A stretch of DNA of 64,000 nucleotides, taken from Ascidia mentula. Lineage: Eukaryota; Chordata; Ascidiacea; Phlebobranchia; Ascidiidae. Where the stretch lies: positions 20,279,001 through 20,343,000 of the forward strand of contig OX387199.1 in the NCBI GenBank assembly GCA_947561715.1, given 5' to 3'. A model generated the notes under the pieces. That model saw nothing but the letters and a program-made list of their open reading frames with translations. It did not search any database and had not been told where the DNA came from. Below, in pieces: positions 33,001 through 43,886 of this stretch. Made by a program: the position numbers and the translations under genes. Position 1 is the first letter of the stretch, and every line of letters begins with the position of its first letter.

Positions 33001-35903
33001 ACATTTGCGGAAGATTGCAATTCCTGCCATTCCGAACACATTTGAAACCATGTCCATTATTCCAGTGTTGGAAAGCTGGACAGTCATTGCAAGGATCGCC
33101 ATCACAAACAGTCGCACGTTTCCAACAAGAAGAATTCGTACACTGGAAGTGGGAGGGGCATATGTCACACAGCGTTTTTCCAACACATTGGATTTTTCCT
33201 TTGCAAAACTCCTCCACTCTTAGGGCGCATACTTTGTTTGAATCGGATATGTCAAACTTGTTATCGCAACTGTAACAAAAGTAAAGTATTACGTCATATA
33301 ACAAAAGTTTCGGAAGTTTTGTGTTAGTTATTGTTTAAAAATGAAGAGTCGTCATGGCTGATAATCAGTAAATGTTAGGTTTGGTTTTAATAAACCATAT
33401 TAATGCCAATTAGTCATGCACGACTGGGTATGCAGATTTGTGAATAACAATACACAACCTACAACTTTACAATAATTTCGCGTAACATCTGCTGAAAAAA
33501 AACTAATAGAAAGCAAATTCGAGCCAATATTATAAATTGTGTGAGCTGCAAACAGTTTACCACTGTTTCGTTCTATAAGGTCTCTTCAGTGTTGCGTCTT
33601 GCGACCGATGCTGACGATCATGCCGACCATCCGGTCAGGCAAAGACTTCCACTTTGTGGTGACGATACAGTCACCGTCACCCGTTGGGCACCAAACTGGG
33701 TGCATCCATACGGAGAAAACAAGGTGGAGTAAACTATTGGAATCAGGTAATTATTCGTGTAGTGTCAAGCAATGCTAAATTTATCAAATCTTTCGCGAAG
33801 ATTTCTATTTCTTCGAAAGGATTTCGACAAATGTCAATGAACGAAAAGCAGCTGCAAACGAGGCAGCAGACGCAAAAACCACCGCAAACCGTAGATAAGA
33901 GCAAGACAGACGCCCGACTCGTATCTTAACCTGGGTTCAAATCCAAGTGTGGTAAAAAAACCAATATCGCCACAACTCCCGTGGTTCCTCCAGAAGCAAC
34001 CAGTTGCCACAAGTCAACCATGCGGGACGACGTCATTACCGAAATGCGGTCCCACAAACGGAACAAAACAAACTGTTTTTAGCAAGCCAATATCTTGTAC
34101 TTATGTTATTGTTTTTGACAATGGCGCCTACTTCGTGCACACGTGTGTGCATTTAGAACTTCCGGTCCCATCCTCTTAAACTCGGTGCCTCTGCAGGGAT
34201 TGGTTGTTACGAGATGGTCAACATCCCCCTCTTTGCTGACCTCTCACTTCTCTCTCCTTTAAAACAATATTACAAACCCCGCATATACTGGAAACCCCCG
34301 CAACACCCCAACTATCCCTTATTGAATATAACCTTGAAATCCCCTAAATTACTCGACCTTCGAATTAGAAACACGCACTTCTTAATATGAACACCACCTA
34401 CTTTGACACCGCTGCACACCTAAACTTTCCCAAACTCCCACAACCTAACAAACCCTACGCCACAACCCTTACTGCCCTTCTGAACACCTCTATGTTGCCA
34501 TACCATTTAAAAAACCCGTAACTGCATCCGCAATAAACCTTGCCCTTCGACATCCCCCAACACCTCATCCAATCCCTTAAACATCCAGCGGAACAGGGAC
34601 AACACCTTTCCTGACGGCGTCCTGGCCGATGTCAAACATTCTATAAAAAAAATTAATTTACCTTCTCTCCACCCCATTCTTACAACAAAACTTAATCCTG
34701 TACCATTACTTATTTTGTTTTTTTTTGCTCTTCACGTTTAACATAGCTTACTTTTTCTGACGTTTTTTTCTCTTATCCTCTTTACTCTTCTCCCACATTT
34801 TTTTTTAATACGTTTTTTTCTTTTTTGCCATCGTATACATGATTTTTGTTTCCATAGCTTTGTGTAAATTTTTGTGTGATATTCGTTGTGGCGGATTAGT
34901 TTTCCAGAATACAAAAACACACAGTGGCCATCTATCTGCAGCTCACAGCATTCATATTATTGGCTCCACTTTGCTTGTGTATAAGATTTGCAACGCCTGC
35001 TAAAAATCTTTAACATGAAACTTGCTGGTGGGTATACACTTTTCGTGCGCTATAATAGTCATTTCCTTAACATGAAGTTTTAGAAGTAAATGCATTATGA
35101 TTGCAACGTATTTATACCACCTTCAATATTAAAAATATTTTAACTTTTGTTTTGCGACTAAAATGTTTACTGAGGTAACCTGATACTGGTAATACAATTC
35201 CACATGTGTGGTAATAATGCCACGTTTTACGTAACAATGCCACGTGTTGCTTAATATTGCCACGTGTTTGGTAACAATGCTCAATTTAAAACACTGTGTT
35301 AAACAAGCGAACATTAATGAAACTTTTACTTATCAAGACAAATTATGCAAACAGATTAACGATTACGTTTTTTGAAATTTTGTAAAGTCAACGCAAACTG
35401 TGACACTTCTTAACGTAACACTTCTAAACGCGTGTGGTTTTGAAACTTTCTTATTTGACCCGACTTTATTACAAACTGTTCAAAATTCGTTATTTTAATA
35501 AAAGTCAATTCCTGATAACATCGTCTATTGGTTAGTCAACACTAATGCAACGAATGTAGGGAACATATTTAAGTGCTTTCACCTCATGTAAGGACTGGTG
35601 AGGTTTTCAGGATAAGTGGAAAAGTTGGCCGGTTTCTGATCACTTCCGTCTCTGCAATAGGGACCACGACCATCACAAAACGACGCAGCCCACACCTCCT
35701 TCCCATCATCGCAAGTGAACACTGCACAAAACACATGAACGTAAATCGGTTTGAAATCCATCAAAATCCGTAAAACTAACCAACATATTAAATTAATTGA
35801 GAGTTTATGATTTGTAACAAAATACTTACTTTCGCCAGGTTTATACAGTGAGGAAGCAATTGTGATGAAGGAGAGCAGGATTCCAACCACCTTCAACCAA
35901 TAC
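25122..35903 (-). CDS. LDLa-repeat seven-transmembrane receptor (rhodopsin-like GPCR), copy B
   Basis: The same 15-exon structure as copy A: 35903-35830, 35721-35583, 33269-32928, 32617-32444, 32378-32004, 31926-31756, 31117-31036, 28589-28302, 28084-27953, 27095-26931, 26856-26560, 26194-26014, 25947-25770, 25710-25499, 25441-25122. Phases agree throughout and the frame gives 1,043 residues after a missing first exon. Exon lengths differ from A by -3, -6, -3, +9 and -9 bases only. It keeps residues that A lost: TGT (Cys) in the first LDLa pair and CKDESDE in the later module. The stop within the TM5-TM6 loop seen when reading straight through (TGA at about 25,478) lies inside a 57-nt intron and is spliced out. 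Probably functional. Confidence 0.88.
27953..28589 (-). CDS. Receptor B, two LDLa exons
   Basis: Exon 28302-28589 encodes DGWNWGRFDNKLLCDGRQDC, then a module ending CDGFIDCKDESDEYPEELC with the canonical calcium-site residues. Exon 27953-28084 encodes ISVNISDVCDLTINCDDQSD. Three codons fewer than copy A at the start of the first exon (GWNWG replaces a basic VLRRWRRKR stretch). Confidence 0.87.
28590..31035 (-). other. Large intron of receptor B
   Basis: Counterpart of 4,524-8,392, with one version of the 1.37-kb unit instead of two. No exon was recognised. A short plus-strand frame near 29,632-29,850 and others are also present in A but broken there. Confidence 0.55.
31036..31117 (-). CDS. 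Receptor B, short Thr-rich exon
   Basis: An 82-nt exon, nine bases longer than in A. It encodes VDEEVKNNCSTTTTATTNYI followed by QGRWKCL, with the same acceptor (TTTTCAG) and donor (GTAAGTGAG) and the same phases. Confidence 0.75.
31756..32378 (-). CDS. Receptor B, second LDLa exon pair
   Basis: Exons 32004-32378 and 31756-31926 match A in length (375 and 171 nt) and content: CPSHFQCPNSACWKRSTVCD, LPQMFLGDGISDCDDKSDLC, and CFQCTNDPMIISRSSVCDNV. In the second module a Gly (GGG) replaces the Trp found in A. Confidence 0.9.
32444..33269 (-). CDS. Receptor B, first LDLa exon pair
   Basis: Exons 32928-33269 (342 nt) and 32444-32617 (174 nt). They encode CDICPSHFQCTNSSCWKRAT and VCDGDPCNDC with all expected Cys, then DCDDKSDLC, and CFQCTNDPMIISRSSVCDEV ending MSDECSC. 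One codon shorter than A just before CPSHF. Paralogous to the following exon pair in the same gene. Confidence 0.9.
33270..35582. other. Intron of receptor B, repeat-derived content
   Basis: Counterpart of 10,602-13,307, without the A-only stretch at 11,390-11,605. It contains the decayed tRNA-like arm (about 33,890-33,960), the C-rich block (34,150-34,650), a polyT tract (34,720-34,830), and about three repeats of a 20-bp unit with GCCACGT near 35,210-35,280. Confidence 0.5.
33588..33732 (+). other. Coding-like fragment, unrecognised (copy B)
   Basis: After acceptor GTCTCTTCAG the plus strand is open for about 47 codons to TAA: VLRLATDADDHADHPVRQRL, then PLCGDDTVTVTRWAPNWVHP and YGENKVE. 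It is intact here but broken in copy A. Unknown family, lying antisense within the receptor intron. Confidence 0.35.
35583..35903 (-). CDS. Receptor B, signal segment and first LDLa exon
   Basis: Exon 35830-35903 encodes YWLKVVGILLSFITIASSLY, a signal-peptide-like run, and 35583-35721 encodes FTCDDGKEVWAASFCDGRG followed by CRDGSDQ. As in A, no ATG is present and two bases from an earlier exon are needed. The last acidic residue of the LDLa end (SDE) is Gln here (SDQ). Confidence 0.82.
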
Positions 35904-37593
35904 CTGATAAAAACACAAAGAGATTATATCTTACAATGATATATTTCTCTTATTCAGGGAATGACGTCATCGTGGATTTTAGTTTTACAAACTTTATGTC
36001 CAAGGAACACTGCAATGTTATTTAAGTTAACTGGTAAATGCCAAAATTTCATTGGCTTTTAAAAGAAACTGTCGTCATTCTTTTCTGTTTGTTTTTATTC
36101 TTATCCGCTTGTTGTTCAAACGCTAAGAATAAATATTCAGTAGTTTTCTCCAAATTTCGACAGCTCACGGAACCCTCCATATTTTTTGATCAAGCTTATT
36201 CAAAGGCTTTTATCGTCATTTTTGGAAAACAAAAGTTTAATCTTCACACTGGTTCAACCATATGTCTGATTTAAATACTTTAAACCACGTTTAGTTTACT
36301 CCAGCCGATCCTTTTGGATTCCATCGCTTACAAAAGGCCGGCATATATATTGTAAGCGACAGTTTATGACCAGATGTCAGATTGTGACCTGGCATAATTT
36401 TTGCGCGATATTATCGGACCAAAATTTCGTCCTGGGCTCACAAAGCGACTGGCGAAGCGTGAGACACCGTGCAAGTTAATGACACCTGTTAACTAGATCA
36501 CAGGCCAGACCGAGTTTAACCTAACTCTATAAACCGTAGCCCCAACCATGCTAAGACTTGCATAGAAATAACAAATTAAAATTTAAACTTCCACGCTTAG
36601 ACATGGTAGATATTTATGTTCATTTTTATCCCGCGCCAAAAATATGCCTATTTATTGTTTTTCCGACAAAAATGTGGCTATATTTCACCATGTTAAGAAT
36701 TTAAATAGCTCACAAACCTTGCTCCCATTTTTAGTCTGTCGGACCCTGCCCTGATCCGTCTCAAATCCTCTCTCTGATCAACCAACGACTTCTGCAGCAA
36801 CACAAAATGTTTTGAGTTGTTACAGTTTAAGAAATCCTCGCAAAGTAACCAGAATTCAATAACTTTATCTGATATAATGTTTGTTGACGTGGATTCGTAA
36901 CAGCTAATCTACACATACCTGTATAAGGTTGAAAAAGTTGTTGGAAAATAAGCTAGCCTAGATCACAGCAAAATATCCAACTCCAACGAAAAAACTTTCC
37001 CTAGGGAAATACCAATATATCAATGTATATTGTTAAGTATGATGCCCAGTCTATATTCATGCAACCTTAGTATTGTCCTTAGATTTGCTTTCGCACTAAA
37101 CATCGCCAGCGATTAAATATAGACAGGCATTGTTACGCAGATAATATGGCTATTCTGCATTGTTCCTTTTACCGTCCCTATTCATTATGACGATATTTGT
37201 TTTTTCTTTGCACTTCCTATTGTCCCAACACGAGACTGAGGCTAGGGCACAAGGGCCACACGGTCGGGCATTGCGCGGCTTCCAGACGATTGTCTTTCTA
37301 CAAACTAATATCACGTGACGCAATATTCATTCACGGCGCAATTGTGTTTTGCTTACTTACGAACGCAACTCTGCCTCACAAATAAGAAACTTCTTACTTG
37401 ACTTCGTCTGGGACAATTTGGATTTATTCCATCAATGGTTTTATCGACCCATGATATTTTTTGTCCATATTTGTTGTTCAACAGCGTAGTTAGCGCGAAA
37501 AATAAAAATGATGGGATTTGTGAATACTTAGTGATGCTGCAGCTTTCATGATTGAGTTAAAAATGTAATCGTGCAAGATATTGTGTATATTTG
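35904..37593. other. Region upstream of receptor B, gene start not located
   Basis: Counterpart of 13,638-15,353. Contains a B-only plus-strand frame at 36,038-36,274, present in A only in part because A lacks about 120 bp near 13,785. No supported gene or promoter. Confidence 0.4.
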
Positions 37594-37601
37594 ATTAAAC
37601 A

Positions 37602-38260
37602 AGTGGTTCCCAAAGTGGGCGCAATCGTACGGGGGGCGCTGGAGACCGAATGAGCGATTGGGGGGCGCTAGGAAACAAATGAGCGCTTTGTGACAGGGCA
37701 AATTTTCTCTTATAGCGTAAGTCAGTGTTTCCCAACCGGTGGTACGTGTACAACTAGTAGTACGCGACCGCATTCCAGGTGGTACGTGAGCACCTTTCCG
37801 TAATTTGCGGGTATAGTTCGAATTTAATAAATCGTAACTGATTTCAAAATTTCGGATAGTTCATCCCCTATGTTACTTTGTAACATTCAACAAGGTAGTA
37901 CACGAAATTGTTTTACCTCCAAGTGATACGCAACCACAAAAAGTTTGGGAATCACTGGCCCAAATGATTCAGTCCAATCTTTGTGTAATTTATGCTACTG
38001 CAAAAAGGGCTTTTCTCGCATGCTGAACTTGAAGTAAAAATGAGGATTTTCGGTGGTATGGGTCACTTGTTGTTAACTAGAGTTTGGTATTCAAATATTA
38101 GAAATCAGACGAGAATGGTGTCATTGCACCAACCTCACCCATCGCATTAATTGACAAGCAACAAATAAATTCGATATGTTTTTTGTCTGTTATGTTGGAC
38201 GTTGTTAAATGACTAATGTGTTTGAAGGACGGTACTGAAAAAAAGTTTGATAAACACTCT
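37602..38260. mobile_element. hAT-type non-autonomous element, copy B
   Basis: Same element as at 15,362 with the same 8-bp target duplication ATTAAACA (37,594-37,601 and 38,261-38,268). The right end has drifted (TTTGATAAACACTCT). It again contains the nested MITE. Confidence 0.8.
37723..37957. mobile_element. Nested hAT-like MITE, copy B
   Basis: Ends CAGTGTTTCCCAACC and GTTTGGGAATCACTG. It is about 20 bp longer than in A because of a short stretch near 37,790-37,815. Confidence 0.72.
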
Positions 38261-38268
38261 ATTAAACA

Positions 38269-39019
38269 AATCGCTTGCAATGTCAATGAAAATATGTTTA
38301 ACTCAATGCACGCTGGTAAAAACCAATCAAATTATTTGACGGCCATCGAATCCAATATTTTTTTTAATGACCACGTGCGGTCAACAACCTGATGGCGTAA
38401 TAAAACGTCGTTGTGTCAAACGACTGCATATATGTAGGCTGCAAAATAAATAAATACGAATATCTTTATGTGAGGCCCACCTCGCTCGTATACTAGAGTG
38501 CTGCAATATTTGCATGTTGAGACGCACGCATCAACTACTGACTCAAATTAGACAATTAAACGGATGTTTAAAGTTAATTTGCAATAGAGGCACAGCCAGG
38601 AAGTGGTCGAACGGGCCAAATTATTGAAATAACTTGCCATTATTCCTTTGATGATCTAAAACATAAGATTGTTGGATTCAAAACAATGTTTAATTACGGA
38701 CGACGCTTGGAATATAGTTTCCAAATTTTCGGTCAAAATTAACCTGCGCGCCATTTTCAAGGCAATAGCGCGCCCTGTGGTGCGAACACCTGTATAAAGT
38801 ACGAAGATAATGTTGCTGTTCCTGCCAGACATATTATATTTTAATAGTTCGTTTTTCACATAAAACCGTAACTTATAATCACCGACGCTTCGCTTGCTAT
38901 CCAGCTAAGCTTTCATAGGCTAATGGTTCAGCACACAACCAACACGAAAAGATAACGCTAACACCGCTTATGATGTCACGTGATGTTATAAAAAGGGCTG
39001 GAAACAACAGTTACAGCAA
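38269..39019. other. Intergenic stretch of copy B, no gene assigned
   Basis: Counterpart of 16,008-16,808, holding the shared 67-codon frame (38,656-38,859) that I judge neutral. Confidence 0.4.
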
Positions 39020-40118
39020 GTTGTTGTAAAGCACCAGGAAATATCCGCACTGTTTCCTATCATTAACACAGCGCTTGTTCTTGTGGATATGGATCGCTTC
39101 TAGAAAAAGGCGCTTTATATGATCCACCTCCCTTTCAAGAACCTCGTCCTTGTCGAAGGCAATCCGATGACCCTTTTAAGGCAGCATGCTTGCCCAACGC
39201 TGTCTTCCTTGTGACTTTGATGCAACGTCGCGGCGGTGCTCCTTAATTCTGGTTTTCCGGGCTCTTCCGGTATCCCTGAAGTAGACCCCCTCGCACTCTC
39301 CACATGGAATTGAGTAAACCACTCATTTTTGTTCCGCTGCTTCCGTAGTAATGAGGTGCGACAATAATCTACGGAATGTTGTGTGGGGCCTAATGTAGAC
39401 CCTAATGTCATAATCGGTCAGCATCCGCTGTAAAATCTCGGTGAGTGTGGGGACATAGGAGAACCACCGAACCGAAGGTTGGCGTCGGGTCATTTGATGT
39501 GACGCCCGACCTTCTACGTGATATCCACGAGAGGTACGAGTTTTCCCGCAGCTCGTGTCGAATTATATTGATCTCTTCGTCATGATCTTCTTCGCTTGAG
39601 TTCAAAATATCAGCTCTTGCTATAAGGGACTTCAGAACCGCCTTTTTGTGTTGTAATGGATGCGCCGACTAGAAGGAAAGGTAGCGGTTTGCATGAGTCG
39701 GCTTACGGTAGACGCGAGTGCCGATTTTGCCACCCACGTTTCGGTATATTTCCACATCCAAGAATGGTAGTTTCTTATCAATTTCTTCCTCCAAAGTAAA
39801 CTTTATAGATTCCTAAATGCCGTTCAGGTGGGAAAGGAAGGACTTGAGGACCGAAATATCGATAATGCAATGCGTATCATCAACTCAAGGCCTCCAAAAA
39901 CGAGGAAGATGTGCAAATGTTGCAAGCGCCCTATTTTCAATCGTCTCCATTACCGCATTGGCAATCACCCATCGCCGTTCCAAATACCGGTTGGTTAGAA
40001 ATCCCTCAAAAAGAGAAGTAGGTCGCGTTTAAGCATAAATTAAGCCCTTCTGCAATGTCCTCGCGAGACAATAGCTTTCGCTCTTCAAGATTTTCGTCTT
40101 TTTGTAAACAGTCCATGA
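39020..40118 (-). pseudogene. Penelope-like retroelement remnant, copy B
   Basis: Same fragment as 16,809-17,961, at the orthologous place and on the same strand. Extra single-base indels (near 39,172, 39,211 and 39,812) break the GIY-YIG and RT frames further. It retains recognisable stretches but no long open frame. Confidence 0.8.
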
Positions 40119-40829
40119 GGTTTTTTTTAATTTACAATGATTTAAAGTTAGAGGCTCTTTAACATATGCAGATATGTTCCCAGCAAACATGGTGGTCTAA
40201 TGGTTTTGATGTTGTCGTTTGTGGCACACGCTTTTATTGCAACTACCTATTATCTGCTTTTACAGATGATTGCAACAGAAGCAAATCAAATTTTCTTGTC
40301 CAGATTCTACTGCCCACAGTAATATTTTTGTGAGAAGTGGAGCCTACATTTATAGCACATGTGATAATAAACAACGGTGACAAGTCTTTGGTAAAATGTT
40401 GCAGAACAAACGTGTTTGAGCGCTTGTATGAATATACTGCAATATTCCACAAAATTTCTTGTATTTCATATACCTAAGTACTTTTCATGGGTCGCCATTT
40501 AAATACCTGATAAATATATCATATTTTTGCAAAGTTGTAGAAATGACGTAGTTTATAGCAACCACTTTGCATAAACAGAATTAGTCCATACACACAGGGT
40601 TTTTTACTTCCAAATGCTTTGCAAGATTTATCATATAGATGACGTAATGAAAAAACGCTGGAATAATGTTCACTCAAAATACAAACAGCAAGGTCTTCTT
40701 CCAAATGGAAATTGTGAGGTTATACACAAATGGTATCCAAGCTGCGCCATAGGCATCCTGTTTCTGTGAATACAGTATTATGTTCTTATTGATTACTTCC
40801 CGTACGTCTGGTGAATAAATTTCAAATGA
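40119..40829. other. Intergenic stretch of copy B, no gene assigned
   Basis: Counterpart of 17,962-18,658. Confidence 0.4.
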
Positions 40830-41007
40830 TTACAGGCATGGCTTTCGTTCGGCAAAACCTGCGAATTCCAAGCGGAGACAGGCGAGTCGATCTTCTAGGT
40901 TTTTCGGGTAAATTGCGGCATTTGGAAGGAATTCAACCATCTTTCTCACGTTGAAGATTGCATTGACCACGATGTCCTCGTAGTAAAGAACGAGTTTTGT
41001 TTTTTTG
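40830..41007 (-). CDS. Coding-like terminal exon of an unrecognised gene, copy B
   Basis: Open on the minus strand to TAA, encoding LVLYYEDIVVNAIFNVRKMV, then EFLPNAAIYPKNLEDRLACL and RLEFAGFAERKPCL. It matches A at nearly every residue, with no stop or frameshift. A candidate acceptor GTGAAG lies at 41,008, but its phase does not equal that proposed for A, so the 5' limit is open. Confidence 0.5.
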
Positions 41008-41010
41008 CTT

Positions 41011-41080
41011 CACAACATTCTCTGGTGGTATGTTACCACTCCCTGGTGGCATGCTTTGAAAACTCCCTGGTATGCAGATA
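41011..41080. repeat. Minisatellite remnant, copy B
   Basis: About two and a half imperfect units of the 21-bp repeat (CTCTGGTGGTATGTT, CCCTGGTGGCATGCTT, CCCTGGTATGC). This is the site that holds 27 units in copy A. Confidence 0.8.
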
Positions 41081-42145
41081 TTTCCTAAAGGAATTCATTT
41101 GGAACACAAAACTAATAAATTTAAATATATCCATTATACTTGTGACTGTAGACAAAAAAGGTTGGAGACAATATTTTTGTTTGTTTTAGGTGACCAACTG
41201 TATGCGAAGAAGTAACTTTTTGTTATACTTCTGCAGCTTAAATTGTAGCAAATATGTTTGCTTGCAAGCTAATCTTTTTCCAAATCTACAACACCCAAAA
41301 ATACAAATGCGTTTTACCTGTGGGAAAGTTCCCATTAGTGGGAAATTATATGGTTGTTGGTGGGTAATTAGTGGGCACCAAATGTACGAAGGTAGTTGTT
41401 ATGTTCTGTATCCACCTAAAAATGTCTAAAGTGCATAACAGATATAGCGCAAATGCAATAATTAAATTCTACGGTAAAAATTTAAACACAAGTGGGAAAA
41501 AAGTTTTCCCTTCACAAAACATGGGGAAATGAGAGAAAAAAGGTTAAGAACAACCACTCTATTATAATGCTGATCGCCCAGATGAACCAAATCTTTATTT
41601 TATTTGAGAGTGGGCTAATTAGTGTACCTGGTGGAACCATTTTAGTGGCAAAAACCATTGCGAAATGGACAGGACTAATTTGTTCTTTGAAAGTGGCTTG
41701 CGACCATAATAAATGAACAAAGAAACACACATCAAATATTGCAAAACGTGATTCAAATGCGATTGCCAAAATTACCGGCAAAACGCTAATTTACAATCAA
41801 CGGTTTTCCTTAGTCATTCTGTTTTGTAATGTGACTTAAACGAGTTAACAACACCGCTGTATTGTTTGCCAAACTTCGGAGAACTAATAACATAACTTTT
41901 TTAAACATAGGAGGCGATTGAACAATACCGCCTGTGAGTCATATAGGCGTATTTTATGACGTGTTGATATTTTATAACTCACTGTGCCATGGACAAACAT
42001 GATGGCGTATGACACAAATGTACCGCCTACATGTAAAGCCAGACAAGATCAAAGTATGGGCGACAAGGTTCTTAAATCAAAACGTTACTTATTTAACCAT
42101 GTTCGTTTGCAGAAGATTCAGTAATGTTCACATTGCTTATTTCAG
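41081..42145. other. Shared noncoding stretch, copy B
   Basis: From about 41,300 this matches 21,131-22,125. Short frames are not kept between the copies. Confidence 0.4.
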
Positions 42146-42357
42146 GACAAAGTGCGCTATTTAATCCACGTATTCCTTAAACAAGTAACAAGAGTTGCTA
42201 ACAGGCAGCCACGCTTGGCCGAAACAGACGGAAGTCCAACAAATATCGATACATCAACAATTCTGTCTCAGAAATTAGTCCACTGTGGATTGATGTTTCG
42301 CATCTTGAATGGCGTTGGACAGAAACCGTAGCAAAACTGCAAAAAGAAAAGTTATGA
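42146..42357 (+). pseudogene. Frameshifted terminal exon, copy B
   Basis: Homologous to 22,126-22,338 with the same acceptor (TTATTTCAG). A one-base loss near 42,278 (AAATTAGTCC against AAATTAGGTCC in A) moves the frame, and translation would end about 20 codons later. The rest of the sequence is almost unchanged, so the loss looks recent or is an assembly error. Confidence 0.55.
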
Positions 42358-42465
42358 ACAAAATGATGATTTCATTATTAAAAAGGAAGGTGCTGATATG
42401 GTGTGTGTAGTTCATGTTCTATGTCTCATCGGGTAAATCCTCGCGTCGGTCTTGAGGTTTTGCAG

Positions 42466-42592
42466 CATTAACATGATGTCAGAAGGTCCATTGAGGGTTT
42501 TTGGTGTCTTTTTTATGAGAAATTACTACACAACTTTCGATATCGCCAACAACTGTGTTGGATTCGCAACATTGGCGCCAGTTTCAAAGTGA
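42466..42592 (+). CDS. C-terminal exon of a pepsin-family aspartic peptidase, copy B
   Basis: After acceptor GGTTTTGCAG it encodes INMMSEGPLRVFGVFFMRNY followed by YTTFDIANNCVGFATLAPVS and K, stop. One codon shorter than A. The normally conserved Arg of NNRVGFA is Cys here. No other peptidase exon was found. Confidence 0.65.
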
Positions 42593-43886
42593 TCAAGCCT
42601 AACATGAGCAGCAGTAACCACTTAAAAGCTTTGTCGTTGATACACAAATGAAAAGAAATATATAATCAAGTGTAAATAATAGATTTTCATTCCAAGTAAT
42701 TTTTCTGCATCAAATAACTCCTACCATTACTATATTGTTAGAACGCTATTCTTTATCATAATACATTTTATATGAGGTTATAAAATACGAATATCTTTAT
42801 CTGAAGCCCATCTCGTTGGTAATATTTGCATGTTGGGACGCCCGCAATAATTACTGACTCAAATTTAGACATTTAAAGTCAGATGAAGAAAATATCCACG
42901 GGAGTTGGTGATAGAATCGCGCGGATTAAACAGTCAGTGAGTATTGTGTTGATTTCTTCCCTCCTAAAGGATGTTTGAGAATTTGTGCAAAATTAAATTT
43001 TTACCTTGCCGGAGTTCCCGCTTCGTTTTCCCGCAGATATTAATTTGAACACTCGGCCTCCCTCTTCAACGGCCTGACGACTGATTTCCTGCTCAGCGTT
43101 TAAATATTTCCATAATTATGACGATGAAACAATGGTTGCAAGTTGATTGACAGCTTCGTGCGCAGCGCTCCTCGCCTGCCAGTCTGGCAAATTTAATGTT
43201 GGCTTCTTGACAGGATAACCCTTGTGGTTTTATCGGTGCCCATGACATTTATATTGATTGTGTATGTTCAAGAACTTTTGTGCAAAATTAACAAGATTCG
43301 GTCAACATTCGGGTTTGGATGAATATAAAAACATTCGGCGAATCCCGGACTTACAGAATATCCGAAAAACTATGTGAGATAGACATGATTACGGACAATT
43401 TTGCTGAACGTGGGTAAAGTCATAATACATTTTTTGCCTTTGTTCCGAAATTTCGTTACAAAACCGTTCCGAGAAACGAAATTTCGTTCCCAAATGAGAA
43501 AAACCGTTTCGGGAACATTATTTTTACGCAAAATTTCGTTACAGGAACATATTTTGGTTTTTGAATTGTGTTTCCAAAATCACAATTTGGGTAATATCGC
43601 ACTAAAAATTGTGTTCCGAAATTCTACCAAGCCAAAAATCACCACTAGATGTCGACAAAGAGACGAAGATAACGTGGTTTTGCTCACGAGTATAAGGTTG
43701 ATTTTATTACGAATATATGTTTTCAAACGTAGACACTTACGGGAAGATGAAAATATGCATGGAACATAATTTTCGTTCCCGGAACAGAATTTGCGTTCCT
43801 GGAACCGAATTTTGATTCTGGGAACGGAATTTTTGTTACTGGAACAGAATTTTCGTTACGGGAACGGAATTTTCGTTACGGGAACA

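Larger units (their letters stand above)
23952..43413. repeat. Segmental tandem duplication, copy B
   Basis: Starts at ATATTTGTCGTTCGGCTCGG, matching position 1, and stays collinear with copy A to about 43,413, after which the 20-bp array family begins. It has a single version of the intron repeat, almost none of the 21-bp minisatellite, and lacks the 19,408-21,130 stretch. Both copies share the same transposon insertions, so those are older than the duplication. Confidence 0.93.
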
